Position numbers and translations under genes: made by a program. Under the pieces are notes generated by a model. It was given only the letters and a program-made list of their open reading frames with translations, was not told where the DNA came from and ran no database searches. From Chitinispirillaceae bacterium (GTDB taxonomy: Bacteria; Fibrobacterota; Chitinivibrionia; Chitinivibrionales; Chitinispirillaceae), in assembly GCA_016932075.1 (NCBI GenBank), contig JAFGDP010000021.1, positions 1-18,639 on the forward strand: a stretch of 18,639 nucleotides of DNA, written 5' to 3'. This document shows positions 5,564 through 13,026 of this stretch, in pieces (position 1 is the stretch's first letter; each line of letters starts with the position of its first letter).

Positions 5564-7318
5564 ATGAAGAGTGAATGCAGTAAGGAGACATTTTTCAGCA
5601 GGGCGCTGTCCATGGTTACGGCCATGGCCATGGCATGTCCGGTTTTTTTGGTCCTGCCGGTTTCAACCCGGGCCGCGCATTCCGTACCCGTGAAAATGGA
5701 AGCGGAATCGTGCGCCCTGAGCAACGGGGCGGTCGTCGCAACCGATGTGTATGGAACAGAATATCCCGGGTATTCCGGTGCCGGATTCGTATGGGTGGCC
5801 AACGCAGGCGTGCTGACGTTTGAGGTGACCATTCCCAAAAACGGCATGTACGAGCTTTCAACACGATGCTGGATGTATCTGGGAAACCAGGGAGATACCA
5901 GGCTCCAGGTCGTCAGCATCAATGGCGTTTCGCGGGGCAATTTCTACATTCCGAACAACGGCGCATGGATCGACTACAGCTTCGGATTCACCTACCTTGA
6001 AACCGGCACGGCAAAAATCGAGATCGGTACGTCCGGAAGCTGGGGCTTTATACTGTATGATGCGGTGACCTTTGACCATGCCGACATGCCTGATCTTGAC
6101 ATTGATCCGGCTACCTGTGACGTAAACGCGACGTCCGAAACAAAATCACTCAAACGCTACCTTACCAGCGTGTACGGCAATCATGTCATTGCGGGCCAGC
6201 AGGAGATATACGGCAACGGAAACAACGGCGATATGGAGCTTGAATTCGAGTACATCCTCGAAAAGACCGGCAAATATCCCGCGATCAGGGGCTTTGACAT
6301 GATGAACTACAATCCCCTGTACGGGTGGGAGGACGGTACAACGGAACGGATCATCAACTGGGTAAAACAGCGCAACGGCATTGCGACCGTATGCTGGCAT
6401 ATCACGGTGCCGTCTGATTTTGCAAATTATACCCTCGGCGATACGCTGGATTGGACCCTGTGCACGTATAAACCGACCGCCAGCTTCAAGACGGCCAACT
6501 GTCTTGCCGCGGCAACCAAGGAACACGCCTACCTGATGCGGGCGATTGATTCCCTGGCAAAGCAGCTCCTCATTCTTCAGAACGCGAACGTTCCCGTTCT
6601 TCTTCGTCCGTTCCATGAAGCCGAAGGCAACAACAACACCGACGGTTCGGGCGCATGGTTCTGGTGGGGATCGGGGGGCGCACAAGTGTACAAGCAGCTC
6701 TGGAAACTTCTGTATACCACGCTCACCGTAACCCACGGCCTTCATAATCTGCTTTGGGAGGTGAACCTCTACACCTATGCGAATTCGTTTCAATGGTATC
6801 CCGGAGACGACTGCGTGGACATCGTCGCCTACGACAAGTATGAAGGGTCTCCGCACACATGGAACACGAGCGCGGCGACAACGGTATTTCTCACCCTGGT
6901 GAATTATACGAAAGACACCAAGATGGTCGCGATGACCGAGAACGACATTATCCCGGACATCACAAACATTACCAACGAAGGGGCGTGGTGGCTGTATTTC
7001 TGCCCGTGGTACGGCGAATTCATCACCAGCTCGCGGTATAACGACCCGGTGCTGCTCAGCACCATTTACAACAGTCAAAGCGTGATTACGCTCGACGAGC
7101 TGCCGGAAAACCTTTACACCATGACGCGACATGGCCTGAACAAACGGCATGCCGCCATGAAACCGCAGAAATCCCGTACCCTTGTGCTGCTGAACAACAA
7201 CGTTTCGAAACAACGGTCGGGAGCAGGGGAGATCTACTCTCTGACCGGACGGAAAATAAACCGGCTGCCCGCACCACATAATGTGCGAAACGGCGTCTAT
7301 ATCGAAAAACGGCACTGA
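5564..7318 (+). CDS. Secreted CBM35-like + GH26 beta-mannanase with C-terminal sorting tail
   Basis: A 584-residue secreted glycoside hydrolase. Residues 1-38 are a signal peptide (cleavage near TRAA-HS). Residues about 43-173 form a CBM35/CBM6-type beta-sandwich beginning VKMEAESC and ending LYDAVTFDHA. Residues about 185-515 are a GH26 catalytic domain: HVIAGQQE (207-214), conserved WH (278-279), acid/base Glu352 in LRPFHEAEGN followed by WFWWG (365-369), YDKY (423-426) and probable nucleophile Glu459 in AMTEND. GH26 enzymes mostly cleave beta-1,4-mannan. The last ~30 residues (GEIYSLTGRKINRLP...NGVYIEKR) resemble a short T9SS type A sorting tail. The ATG at 5564 has GAGG 5 nt upstream; the longer frame from 5489 lacks a good site and spoils the signal peptide. 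Confidence 0.9.
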   Translation: MKSECSKETFFSRALSMVTAMAMACPVFLVLPVSTRAAHSVPVKMEAESCALSNGAVVATDVYGTEYPGYSGAGFVWVANAGVLTFEVTIPKNGMYELSTRCWMYLGNQGDTRLQVVSINGVSRGNFYIPNNGAWIDYSFGFTYLETGTAKIEIGTSGSWGFILYDAVTFDHADMPDLDIDPATCDVNATSETKSLKRYLTSVYGNHVIAGQQEIYGNGNNGDMELEFEYILEKTGKYPAIRGFDMMNYNPLYGWEDGTTERIINWVKQRNGIATVCWHITVPSDFANYTLGDTLDWTLCTYKPTASFKTANCLAAATKEHAYLMRAIDSLAKQLLILQNANVPVLLRPFHEAEGNNNTDGSGAWFWWGSGGAQVYKQLWKLLYTTLTVTHGLHNLLWEVNLYTYANSFQWYPGDDCVDIVAYDKYEGSPHTWNTSAATTVFLTLVNYTKDTKMVAMTENDIIPDITNITNEGAWWLYFCPWYGEFITSSRYNDPVLLSTIYNSQSVITLDELPENLYTMTRHGLNKRHAAMKPQKSRTLVLLNNNVSKQRSGAGEIYSLTGRKINRLPAPHNVRNGVYIEKRH

Positions 7319-7373
7319 CGCACACGCGTCCCGGGTGGCCGTGCAAAGAAAACAAACCAGGAAACCCGTGTGG

Positions 7374-7392
7374 CCTCGGTCGGTGACCGAGG
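7374..7392 (+). terminator. Hairpin between convergent GH26 and metalloprotease genes
   Basis: CCTCGGTC (7374-7381) and GACCGAGG (7385-7392) form an 8-bp GC-rich stem with a 3-nt loop, followed on the + strand by TTCTTAA. It lies between the converging gene ends at 7318 and 7433. It is a plausible intrinsic terminator for GH26, though the T tract is short. Confidence 0.5.
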
Positions 7393-7432
7393 TTCTTAAC
7401 CCTTGCCAATCCCCGCAAGCCGCCCGCGCCGG

Positions 7433-8971
7433 TCACCTCGCCGAGAACGTCACACGGCCCTGATCCATGACCGTGCCCTGCGCCTCAACGCTCCAGATCA
7501 GCATTTGCGAAGCGATGTTCAGATCGGTGTTGACCGACGTCTCCGCGCCGCTCAGCCGCATGGCTTTGACAATTCTACCGCGGCTGTCGTACATCTTCAG
7601 ATCCGCCGTCTGCGCACCGCCCAATTTATATGTCAGCGCACCGCGGCTGTCGAACCTGAATTGCGGTTGTTGTGCTTTTCCAGACGCTACGGTTGTTATG
7701 CCTGTATTGCTTTCTACCCACGGGATCGGGTCATACTCAAACATGTTGGCCGGAGCAGTCTCTCTCACCCAGCTATAGTAGTAGCGGATCTGCCACTGGT
7801 CGTATTGGTTGAGTGTTGGACTCCCCGAGGTGTTGGTATTATAGGTGCAGTCCATCATCGTTGCGCAGCGGGTGTAACCGTTCGGGTTACGCTGCGTGCA
7901 ACCGCAGCACGGGCCGCCGTACCAGTCGTAAAAGCCGAAGCTGTGTCCGATTTCATGCAGCATAGTGCCGTGGATCGTGCCGTTGCTGTTGTGAGAGGCC
8001 GCCGCGCTTACTGCCGCGCCGTTCGTTCCCTGGTTGCCCCAGCGAAAACCCCAGTCGCCGCCTTCGGCCGAGCCGTTGCCCCCTTCCTTGTTCTGGGTAA
8101 GCCATAAATACTTGTCGAAACGGCCGTTACGCCCTCCAATGGATTCGGGCCACTTGTAATTAACGGGCCCTCCCGAAGTTCTGTTAATAGTAGGGTAATT
8201 AATGAATCTTGACCTTTCACGCGGCGCGGAACAAATGAAGCCGGTGGTGTATCCGCTGAAGGGAGTCTCATGATTGGAGTTGACCCATATTATTTCGTTC
8301 GGTTGTTTGTCGAGTACCAGACTTTCTCTCTGAACAGCCCAACCCACAACGCTGACCGCGATCTCTCCGAAAGGGAAGTCCTCATATCCCATGAGGGGCC
8401 GGACCCATTCATTGACCCCGTCGTAAATCATACCCGCGATATTCCGGCGCTGTTGAAGCGTTACCGTCTGGTCCGACTCCCATCTCACCGCCCAGTTCAT
8501 GGTACCTCCGCCCGCGCAGAACTGCTGGAATGAGAAGTTTCCGCCGCTCACGCCCGAACCGGTAATAACCACTTCGCATTTGTTGCGGGTACTCTTGAGC
8601 CAGTCAAAGTGTGTTTTCTCCATTGCCGGGCAATCGCTGAGCGTCCGTCTTGTTTGCGTCGTCCATCTCGCGTAAATAGTCGTGTTCGCGGTGAATTTCG
8701 TGCCGTACGCGCCCGACAGTACCCTCGCGCCGCCGGTCGTCGCGCTCGTCGTGAACCACCCCCTGAAATCGTAACCGCTTCTCTTCGGGGAGGGCAGGAC
8801 CAGCGGAGCGTTACTGGCTCCGGTAAGATTGCCGTACGAATCCGTTCGCACGACCATATCCCTCGGAGAGCCGGAAAAGTTTTGATTAAGCGTTATTGAG
8901 AATTGCCCCAACGCTGTTCCGGCCAGCGTCATCACTGCCACAGCCGTCAATACAACCGTCAGCTTTTTCAT
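7433..8971 (-). CDS. Secreted metzincin-type metalloprotease with InlB-like repeat and sorting tail
   Basis: A 512-residue secreted protein. Residues 1-22 are a clear signal peptide (MKKLTVVLTAVAVMTLAG, cleavage after ALG). Residues about 24-104 match an InlB B-repeat/Listeria-Bacteroides repeat (LVLPSPKRSGYDFRGWFTT... TTIYARWT). The zinc motif HEIGHSFGFYD (339-349) fits the metzincin HExxHxxGxx(H/D) pattern with Asp349 as third ligand. A Met-turn candidate follows in CATMMDC (369-375), next to a Cys-rich loop (CCGC, 355-358). Residues about 436-512 (FRFDSRGALTYKL... LKMYDSRGRIVKAMRLSG) look like a T9SS-type C-terminal sorting domain. The start at 8971 is set by the signal peptide and a GGGG/AGGG-type site; the frame continues 65 codons upstream into the structured leader. 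The exact peptidase family is not recognised. Confidence 0.82.
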   Translation of the reverse strand: MKKLTVVLTAVAVMTLAGTALGQFSITLNQNFSGSPRDMVVRTDSYGNLTGASNAPLVLPSPKRSGYDFRGWFTTSATTGGARVLSGAYGTKFTANTTIYARWTTQTRRTLSDCPAMEKTHFDWLKSTRNKCEVVITGSGVSGGNFSFQQFCAGGGTMNWAVRWESDQTVTLQQRRNIAGMIYDGVNEWVRPLMGYEDFPFGEIAVSVVGWAVQRESLVLDKQPNEIIWVNSNHETPFSGYTTGFICSAPRERSRFINYPTINRTSGGPVNYKWPESIGGRNGRFDKYLWLTQNKEGGNGSAEGGDWGFRWGNQGTNGAAVSAAASHNSNGTIHGTMLHEIGHSFGFYDWYGGPCCGCTQRNPNGYTRCATMMDCTYNTNTSGSPTLNQYDQWQIRYYYSWVRETAPANMFEYDPIPWVESNTGITTVASGKAQQPQFRFDSRGALTYKLGGAQTADLKMYDSRGRIVKAMRLSGAETSVNTDLNIASQMLIWSVEAQGTVMDQGRVTFSAR

Positions 8972-9027
8972 GCCCTGCCCCTTTAAATTGAAGGAAATGG
9001 TCTGGTTTTCCCGGTAATTTTCCTCGC

Positions 9028-9067
9028 CATTTAAACGATAAACCTTCAAAATACGTACGTTTAAATG
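9028..9067 (-). promoter_or_regulatory. Inverted repeat in the metalloprotease leader
   Basis: CATTTAAACG (9028-9037) and CGTTTAAATG (9058-9067) are perfect 10-bp inverted copies around a 20-nt spacer. They lie 57-96 nt upstream of the metalloprotease start and within its predicted transcript, so they could form an mRNA stem or a regulator site. Confidence 0.5.
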
Positions 9068-9111
9068 CACAGCGGCATACTGCAACATTTGCCTCCACAC
9101 AACGCAAAAAT

Positions 9112-9178
9112 CCCCAATTAGTACATTTTCCCTTGTCGCATTTAGAGGAACCCTTAAATGCGACAACTGCTAATGGGG
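9112..9178 (-). promoter_or_regulatory. Long leader stem-loop upstream of the metalloprotease
   Basis: TTGTCGCATTTA (9133-9144) and TAAATGCGACAA (9155-9166) form a perfect 12-bp stem with a 10-nt loop. An outer helix of CCCCAATTAG (9112-9121) against CTAATGGGG (9170-9178) closes it with one bulge. On the minus strand the structure is followed by ATTTTTGCG. It is too long to be chance and lies just downstream of the predicted promoter, so it may be an attenuator or other regulatory RNA. Confidence 0.6.
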
Positions 9179-9193
9179 ATGCCCTCTGTATTT

Positions 9194-9222
9194 AATATAA
9201 GGGTATTTCCATCGCTTGTCAT
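9194..9222 (-). promoter_or_regulatory. Predicted promoter for the metalloprotease gene
   Basis: Reading the minus strand, a -35 box ATGACA (9222-9217, 5/6 to consensus) is followed after 17 nt by a -10 box TATATT (9199-9194, 5/6). Initiation near 9187 would give a leader of about 215 nt containing both stem-loops. Confidence 0.5.
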
Positions 9223-9290
9223 TGTTTTTTTAAGTGACAGGTTTGATTTTTCGAGCAGCCGGTGTATATGCCTTGTTACGTTACACTGGA

Positions 9291-9316
9291 GGGGGAAACA
9301 CTTCGTGGATTCCCCC
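9291..9316. repeat. GC-rich hairpin at the left of intergenic element copy 1
   Basis: GGGGGAA (9291-9297) pairs with TTCCCCC (9310-9316), and the inner CAC/GTG extends the stem. It is followed by a GC-rich stretch rich in CTCC and GTC-CACC to about 9370. A comparable GC-rich hairpin block precedes copy 2 (11034-11078), so this may be the left part of the same composite element. Confidence 0.4.
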
Positions 9317-9370
9317 TGGCCGGAGCCTCCTCACTGCGTTGCGGTGTCTCCGTCGCACCCCCTCCTGCTT

Positions 9371-9577
9371 AATTGCAGATTGATGATTGAAGATTGAAAA
9401 ACCAAAATCCAAGGCTAAAAACCATATCTTCTTCCATAATGTGAAGGCATGATTCGTTATCCACGGAACCCGAAGGGATCGCGGCTTCTTGATAAAGAGT
9501 AACAGCTGTCCGCATTGAGGGGGTGTGTTCGGAAACCGCGCACGGCGTGGGTTCCGAACCAGGGGGAGTCTTCCCCC
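9371..9577 (+). repeat. Composite intergenic element, copy 1
   Basis: It begins with simple-sequence GATTGATGATTGAAGATTG-type repeats and AAAAACCAAAA. A core (about 9392-9524) then aligns with 11168-11300 without a single net insertion or deletion and roughly three quarters identity. A strong hairpin follows (GTTCGGAA 9527-9534 with TTCCGAAC 9552-9559, plus inner GC pairs), and the end is a second hairpin GGGGGA-GTCT-TCCCCC (9562-9577). A minus-strand open frame of 70 codons runs through it, but changes between copies are not concentrated at third codon positions, which argues against coding. It looks like a dispersed element or structured RNA. Confidence 0.6.
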
Positions 9578-9682
9578 GCATACACTATTATTGTCTAATG
9601 GTTTATTTGTAAATCGCAGAAAAACCTGTCACACAATTTCTTTTACCATATTCACCCACCGCACCCGCGCGCGTTTTCGGAT

Positions 9683-9712
9683 TTGAAAGTTACCGGCCAG
9701 TACCTGTATAAT
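9683..9712 (+). promoter_or_regulatory. Predicted promoter of the jelly-roll protein gene
   Basis: TTGAAA (9683-9688) and a perfect TATAAT (9707-9712) are separated by 18 nt. Initiation near 9719 would give a short ~25-nt leader holding the AAGGAG Shine-Dalgarno at 9732-9737. Confidence 0.55.
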
Positions 9713-9744
9713 TGTACTTGAAGCGCGCCACAAGGAGCAAGGGG

Positions 9745-10944
9745 ATGCGTATGGGAATACCTGCCTTCGCAGCAACGTTTTTTGCAGGTGCCGTGCTGAT
9801 TGTTCAGGCTGTTTCATGTTCCTGCAACGAATGTGAAAACTGGCAAAACAGTCATCCGGCATGGATCTTTTGCGATGATTTTGAGTCTGATGACCCGCTG
9901 GTGACAACAGGCAGGTACTTTGAATATGGTGACAATGACGGCGATTTCAAGGTTGTCCAGGGTGTGGGGCTTGGCAATTCAAAAGGCATGGAGGCGGTGT
10001 GGCAGCAGGGTGAGGTTGAAGCGGGCGGCATGAAACTGGCATTTGGCAGGAATCCGAACAGTTACATGAACAAGCAGCAGATCAGCCGGACAAGGGATTT
10101 CAGGGAGATCTATTATCGCATGTATCTGAAGATGCAGGACGGGTGGGAAGGGAGCCCGGCAAAACTTTCCCGCGCAACCGTATTCACCTCGGCCGGTGAC
10201 TGGCGCCAGGCAATGATCGCTCACCTGTGGAGTGATAACAACTGCCGCCTGCTGCTTGACCCTGCATCGTGCGTTAACGCGTCCGGTGTCGTGGAATGCA
10301 CCACGTACAATGATTTTGACAACCTCAACTGGCTCGGAAACCAAAGCGGCAGAACGCCTCTTTTTGATACGGCTCATGATGACACCTGGTTCTGCATTGA
10401 GCACCATGTGAGGCTCAATGACCCGGGAGAAACAAACGGGGTGCAGGAGTTCTGGATAAACGATTCCCTTGAAGCGCGCCGGGAAAACCTGAATTTCACC
10501 GGCACCTATAACGAATACGCGATTAATGCGGTCTTTTTTGAAAATTACTGGAATGACGGATCACCAAAAGAGCAGAAACGGTACTTTGACAACATCGTGG
10601 TTTCCACCGAGCGCATAGGGTGCTGCGATTCAACCGTACAGATTATTCCTCACAAGCATCCGGTATATACCTATCCCGGCACAGGTGCGCTCCTTATTCG
10701 CACCGAGCCTTTTACCGGCACTGTCAGAATAGTGTACCATGCTGCAGGCGCAGCCATACAAAGGCCGGTCCGCATACAGGTCTATGACCTGAAAGGCGCC
10801 ATGGCACATACGTATAAAGCAGATACGGAACAACTGTTACAAGGGTATGCGGTACCTGCGCAAGGGTTGTCTGACGGCGTTTACCTTATACGGGTAACAA
10901 TAGAAGGGAGTGCTGTTTGTTCCGCGTTTTTGAAAGTGTTTTAA
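9745..10944 (+). CDS. Secreted ConA-like jelly-roll protein (polysaccharide-lyase-like) with sorting tail
   Basis: A 399-residue secreted protein. An N-terminal hydrophobic segment (about residues 4-24) followed by SCSCNEC suggests a signal peptide; the cysteines do not make a good lipobox. Residues about 44-292 form a beta-rich domain with CDDFES at its start, FREIYYRMYLKM (119-130), W-x-CIEHHVRLND (215-226), GVQEFWINDSLEAR (232-245) and RYFDNIVVSTERIG (279-292). This is the layout of ConA-like/heparin-lyase-I-like jelly rolls, where such strands carry catalytic or sugar-binding residues. Residues about 342-399 (VRIQVYDLKGAM...LSDGVYLIRVTIEG) are a convincing T9SS type A tail. The ATG at 9745 has AAGGAG 7 nt upstream. 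Substrate unknown. It is flanked by two copies of the composite element. Confidence 0.75.
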   Translation: MRMGIPAFAATFFAGAVLIVQAVSCSCNECENWQNSHPAWIFCDDFESDDPLVTTGRYFEYGDNDGDFKVVQGVGLGNSKGMEAVWQQGEVEAGGMKLAFGRNPNSYMNKQQISRTRDFREIYYRMYLKMQDGWEGSPAKLSRATVFTSAGDWRQAMIAHLWSDNNCRLLLDPASCVNASGVVECTTYNDFDNLNWLGNQSGRTPLFDTAHDDTWFCIEHHVRLNDPGETNGVQEFWINDSLEARRENLNFTGTYNEYAINAVFFENYWNDGSPKEQKRYFDNIVVSTERIGCCDSTVQIIPHKHPVYTYPGTGALLIRTEPFTGTVRIVYHAAGAAIQRPVRIQVYDLKGAMAHTYKADTEQLLQGYAVPAQGLSDGVYLIRVTIEGSAVCSAFLKVF

Positions 10945-11033
10945 GGAGAAACTGACTTAAAGAATAATGTACCTGGGCGTCCCGCTCCCCTTTTAGGGTC
11001 GCGGCGGGCCTCCTGCGTGCTTCCCTCCGGTCG

Positions 11034-11078
11034 GTGCAGCACGGCCCAATTCCGCCTGCGGCGGGGGCTCGGCTGCAC
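11034..11078. repeat. Nested GC-rich hairpin at the left of element copy 2
   Basis: GTGCAGC (11034-11040) pairs with GCTGCAC (11072-11078), and CCGCC (11052-11056) with GGCGG (11060-11064) inside it. The surrounding GC-rich block runs from about 10975 to 11112 and carries no gene I can support. It parallels the GC-rich block before copy 1. Confidence 0.45.
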
Positions 11079-11139
11079 TCCGCTCTTGCGCACACTCCGT
11101 CCACCCTGACGCGAAAACCAAAACACAAGGCTATCTTTC

Positions 11140-11362
11140 AATTGCAGATTAATGATTGCAGATTGATGATTGAAAAACCAAAACACAAGAATAATAACCA
11201 TTTCTTTTTCCATAAGGTAGAAGCATGAGTCGAAATTCACGGTTCCCAAGGAGACCGCAGGTTCTTGGTAGGGAATACTGGCTGTCTGCACCGAGGGGGT
11301 AGCGTAGAAAGGCGCATCTTTTTACAGGTGCGCCTTTCGGAGCGAGGGGGAGCCTTCCCCTC
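11140..11362 (+). repeat. Composite intergenic element, copy 2
   Basis: Same order as copy 1: GATTG-type simple repeats, AAAAACCAAAA, a core aligned gap-free to 9392-9524 up to GAGGGGGT (11293-11300), a strong hairpin (GAAAGGCGCA 11307-11316 with TGCGCCTTTC 11329-11338) and an end hairpin GAGGGG/CCCCTC (11344-11349 with 11357-11362). The variable hairpin has no sequence in common with that of copy 1 yet keeps an uninterrupted 10-bp stem. AAAACCAAAACACAAG is itself duplicated at its 5' side (11114-11129 and again from about 11174). Confidence 0.6.
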
Positions 11363-11435
11363 TTAAAAACTCTTTTTATAAGCCCATATTTTCAAATAAC
11401 TTTTACTACAGCTGCACGTCCCCCTCGCGGAGAAT

Positions 11436-11487
11436 GAAAAAGCCTGGTATTGATGTTTTCTCCGTGAACTCCGTGAGAGGCTTTTTC
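11436..11487. repeat. Stem-loop with CTCCGTGA repeats
   Basis: GAAAAAGCCT (11436-11445) pairs perfectly with AGGCTTTTTC (11478-11487) over a 32-nt loop. The loop and its 3' side carry CTCCGTGA twice (11460-11467, 11469-11476), with an inverted TCACGGAG at 11530-11537. The arms and repeated CTCCGTG motif recall dispersed repeats, similar in style to the element at 3518-3662. On the + strand the T-rich right arm could also act as a terminator. The rest of 11363-11601 shows no gene. Confidence 0.4.
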
Positions 11488-11601
11488 TTTTCAGCTTTTC
11501 ACCTGCCTTTATTTACCTTTTCACCGATATCACGGAGAGCGTATATTAACCCCAATACGTCTTTAGCAACACACAGATACAACATACCCTGACGTAGAAC
11601 C

Positions 11602-12873
11602 ATGAGTAAAAAAACAAGACACAAAAAGCGTAAGAAAGCCCGTCCGAACGGCGCGGACAGGAAAGAAGCCGAGGCGATAAAGAAAAAACTGTTCCTGCAG
11701 AGCTTGAAAAAACTGATGGAGGCCCTGGGTATCGGCGACCTCTATGGCGCAATACCTCCCTCGCAAAAAATGGTTCTGGTAAAGTCACGGTTTCGCAACT
11801 TCAGGGTTGAGGTTGAACAGGGATCGCAGGTGCAGGGCCGGGATTTGCGTTTCTTTAAGGGTATTACCGACTGGTTCCTGAAAAAAAACAGTTTGCCGAT
11901 TGGACCGGGTAATCAGACGATATCGTTAAATGATTACTTTACTACCGGCTATACGTTCATGTCGTTTTTCCAGAATATCGACACGGCGTCTTTTGAAGGC
12001 GCCGACCGGTTGAAGAAAGCGGCGCGGGAGTTCAAGACATGGATGATGAAAGAGGACAACCCTTTTGTGCTTCGCCTGGCAAAGCTCATCCACTACCTTC
12101 TCTTTAGCAGCAGCCGGCCGGACAGGACGCTCTATACCGTCAGAATGGGTTCCATCCGGATTTGCTCGGGCAGCAGGCCGATTGGGATCAGTGTCTGTTT
12201 ATACTTCCGTTCAGAAAAGCCGCCGGTGCGCCAGGTCACCCTGGAAGAGAAGAAAAGGATTGCCTACCGGGTCGGCGTTCCCGACATGTCCGGGCAAAGT
12301 ATCGTATGGGTCAACATCCCGCACGGTCTGCTAGGATCCCATTATTCCGGAAAACACGAGCGATTCGACCTGTATATACAGTCGCATGCCCTGCACCGGT
12401 TCGATGAGAGGGTCCGCGGTCTGGACAGTACGGACAGCCTGATACTGTCGCTCAATTACAGTCTCAAGGACCCGGCCGTCGCGGAGTATGCCAATGGTTC
12501 CGGCCTTATCGCGTTCATCCATGCGAAAAAGAAGTTCGGCTATTTTACGTTTACCCTCATTGACGATATGCTGGTTATACGAACGTTCCTGTTTCTCACC
12601 AATTCGGGAACGCCGGAGGGGAAGAGAATCGACCGGCTTCTGGGAATCCGCAAAATGGACAAGCAATACCTTGAACTCGACACCGCGTATGCGTTCACGC
12701 ACACCGATCTTTTGAACAGCCCCTGGTTGTGCGATTTGTTGGTCGAGGCCGGATGTGAACAACTCTGTGATATGGTCGCGGAAGACACGGTAAACGACAG
12801 GAAGCCGGGGTACGCATTGCAGGCCGCCCGGTATCTGGGACTGCCGGAAACCATACATGCCGAGCTGTTTTGA
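11602..12873 (+). CDS. Hypothetical protein with SHALHRFDER motif
   Basis: A 423-residue predicted cytoplasmic protein without signal peptide or membrane segment. The first ~30 residues are strongly basic and probably disordered (KKTRHKKRKKARPNG). The central and C-terminal parts are mixed alpha/beta; SHALHRFDERVRGLD (261-275) resembles the H-A-x-x-R-x-x-E-R motif of DUF4258-like RNase/toxin folds, followed by beta-rich FGYFTFTLIDDMLVIRTFL (312-330) where such folds place their sheet. That resemblance is weak and length is far greater than a stand-alone DUF4258. No strong Shine-Dalgarno is seen before the ATG. It stands alone between the element copy 2 and a convergent DUF2914 gene. No family recognised with confidence. 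Confidence 0.75.
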   Translation: MSKKTRHKKRKKARPNGADRKEAEAIKKKLFLQSLKKLMEALGIGDLYGAIPPSQKMVLVKSRFRNFRVEVEQGSQVQGRDLRFFKGITDWFLKKNSLPIGPGNQTISLNDYFTTGYTFMSFFQNIDTASFEGADRLKKAAREFKTWMMKEDNPFVLRLAKLIHYLLFSSSRPDRTLYTVRMGSIRICSGSRPIGISVCLYFRSEKPPVRQVTLEEKKRIAYRVGVPDMSGQSIVWVNIPHGLLGSHYSGKHERFDLYIQSHALHRFDERVRGLDSTDSLILSLNYSLKDPAVAEYANGSGLIAFIHAKKKFGYFTFTLIDDMLVIRTFLFLTNSGTPEGKRIDRLLGIRKMDKQYLELDTAYAFTHTDLLNSPWLCDLLVEAGCEQLCDMVAEDTVNDRKPGYALQAARYLGLPETIHAELF

Positions 12874-12978
12874 TGTGCGCGCTGTCCTGGTTGCACAGGT
12901 ACGCATCAACCATAACGGAAAAATGCATTGGACGGCTTTGATAGTGCTTTGGCGGGCCGATGTGCTTTCCTGAGGCCG

Positions 12979-12992
12979 CCGGCCATAGCCGG
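12979..12992. terminator. Small GC hairpin between convergent genes
   Basis: CCGGC (12979-12983) and GCCGG (12988-12992) form a 5-bp stem with a CATA loop between the converging ends at 12873 and 13027. There is no T run on either side, so its role as a terminator is uncertain. Confidence 0.25.
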
Positions 12993-13026
12993 AAACCGCC
13001 TGTAACCGTAACCCCGCGGAATACGA

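Noticed and set aside
6146..7315. 389-codon minus-strand open frame opposite GH26
   Set aside because: Antisense shadow of a well-supported glycoside hydrolase; no motif, signal peptide or ribosome site.
9527..9559. Integron attC site in element copy 1 (begins GTT, ends AAC)
   Set aside because: The arms do not fit GTTRRRY/RYYYAAC, copy 2 lacks GTT/AAC altogether, and no integrase or cassette array is seen.
9369..11291. Small conserved protein encoded on the minus strand of both element copies
   Set aside because: The two frames are similar in sequence, but differences between copies are spread over all codon positions, no ribosome site is evident, and the frame runs into simple repeats. 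A structured or mobile element explains the conservation better.
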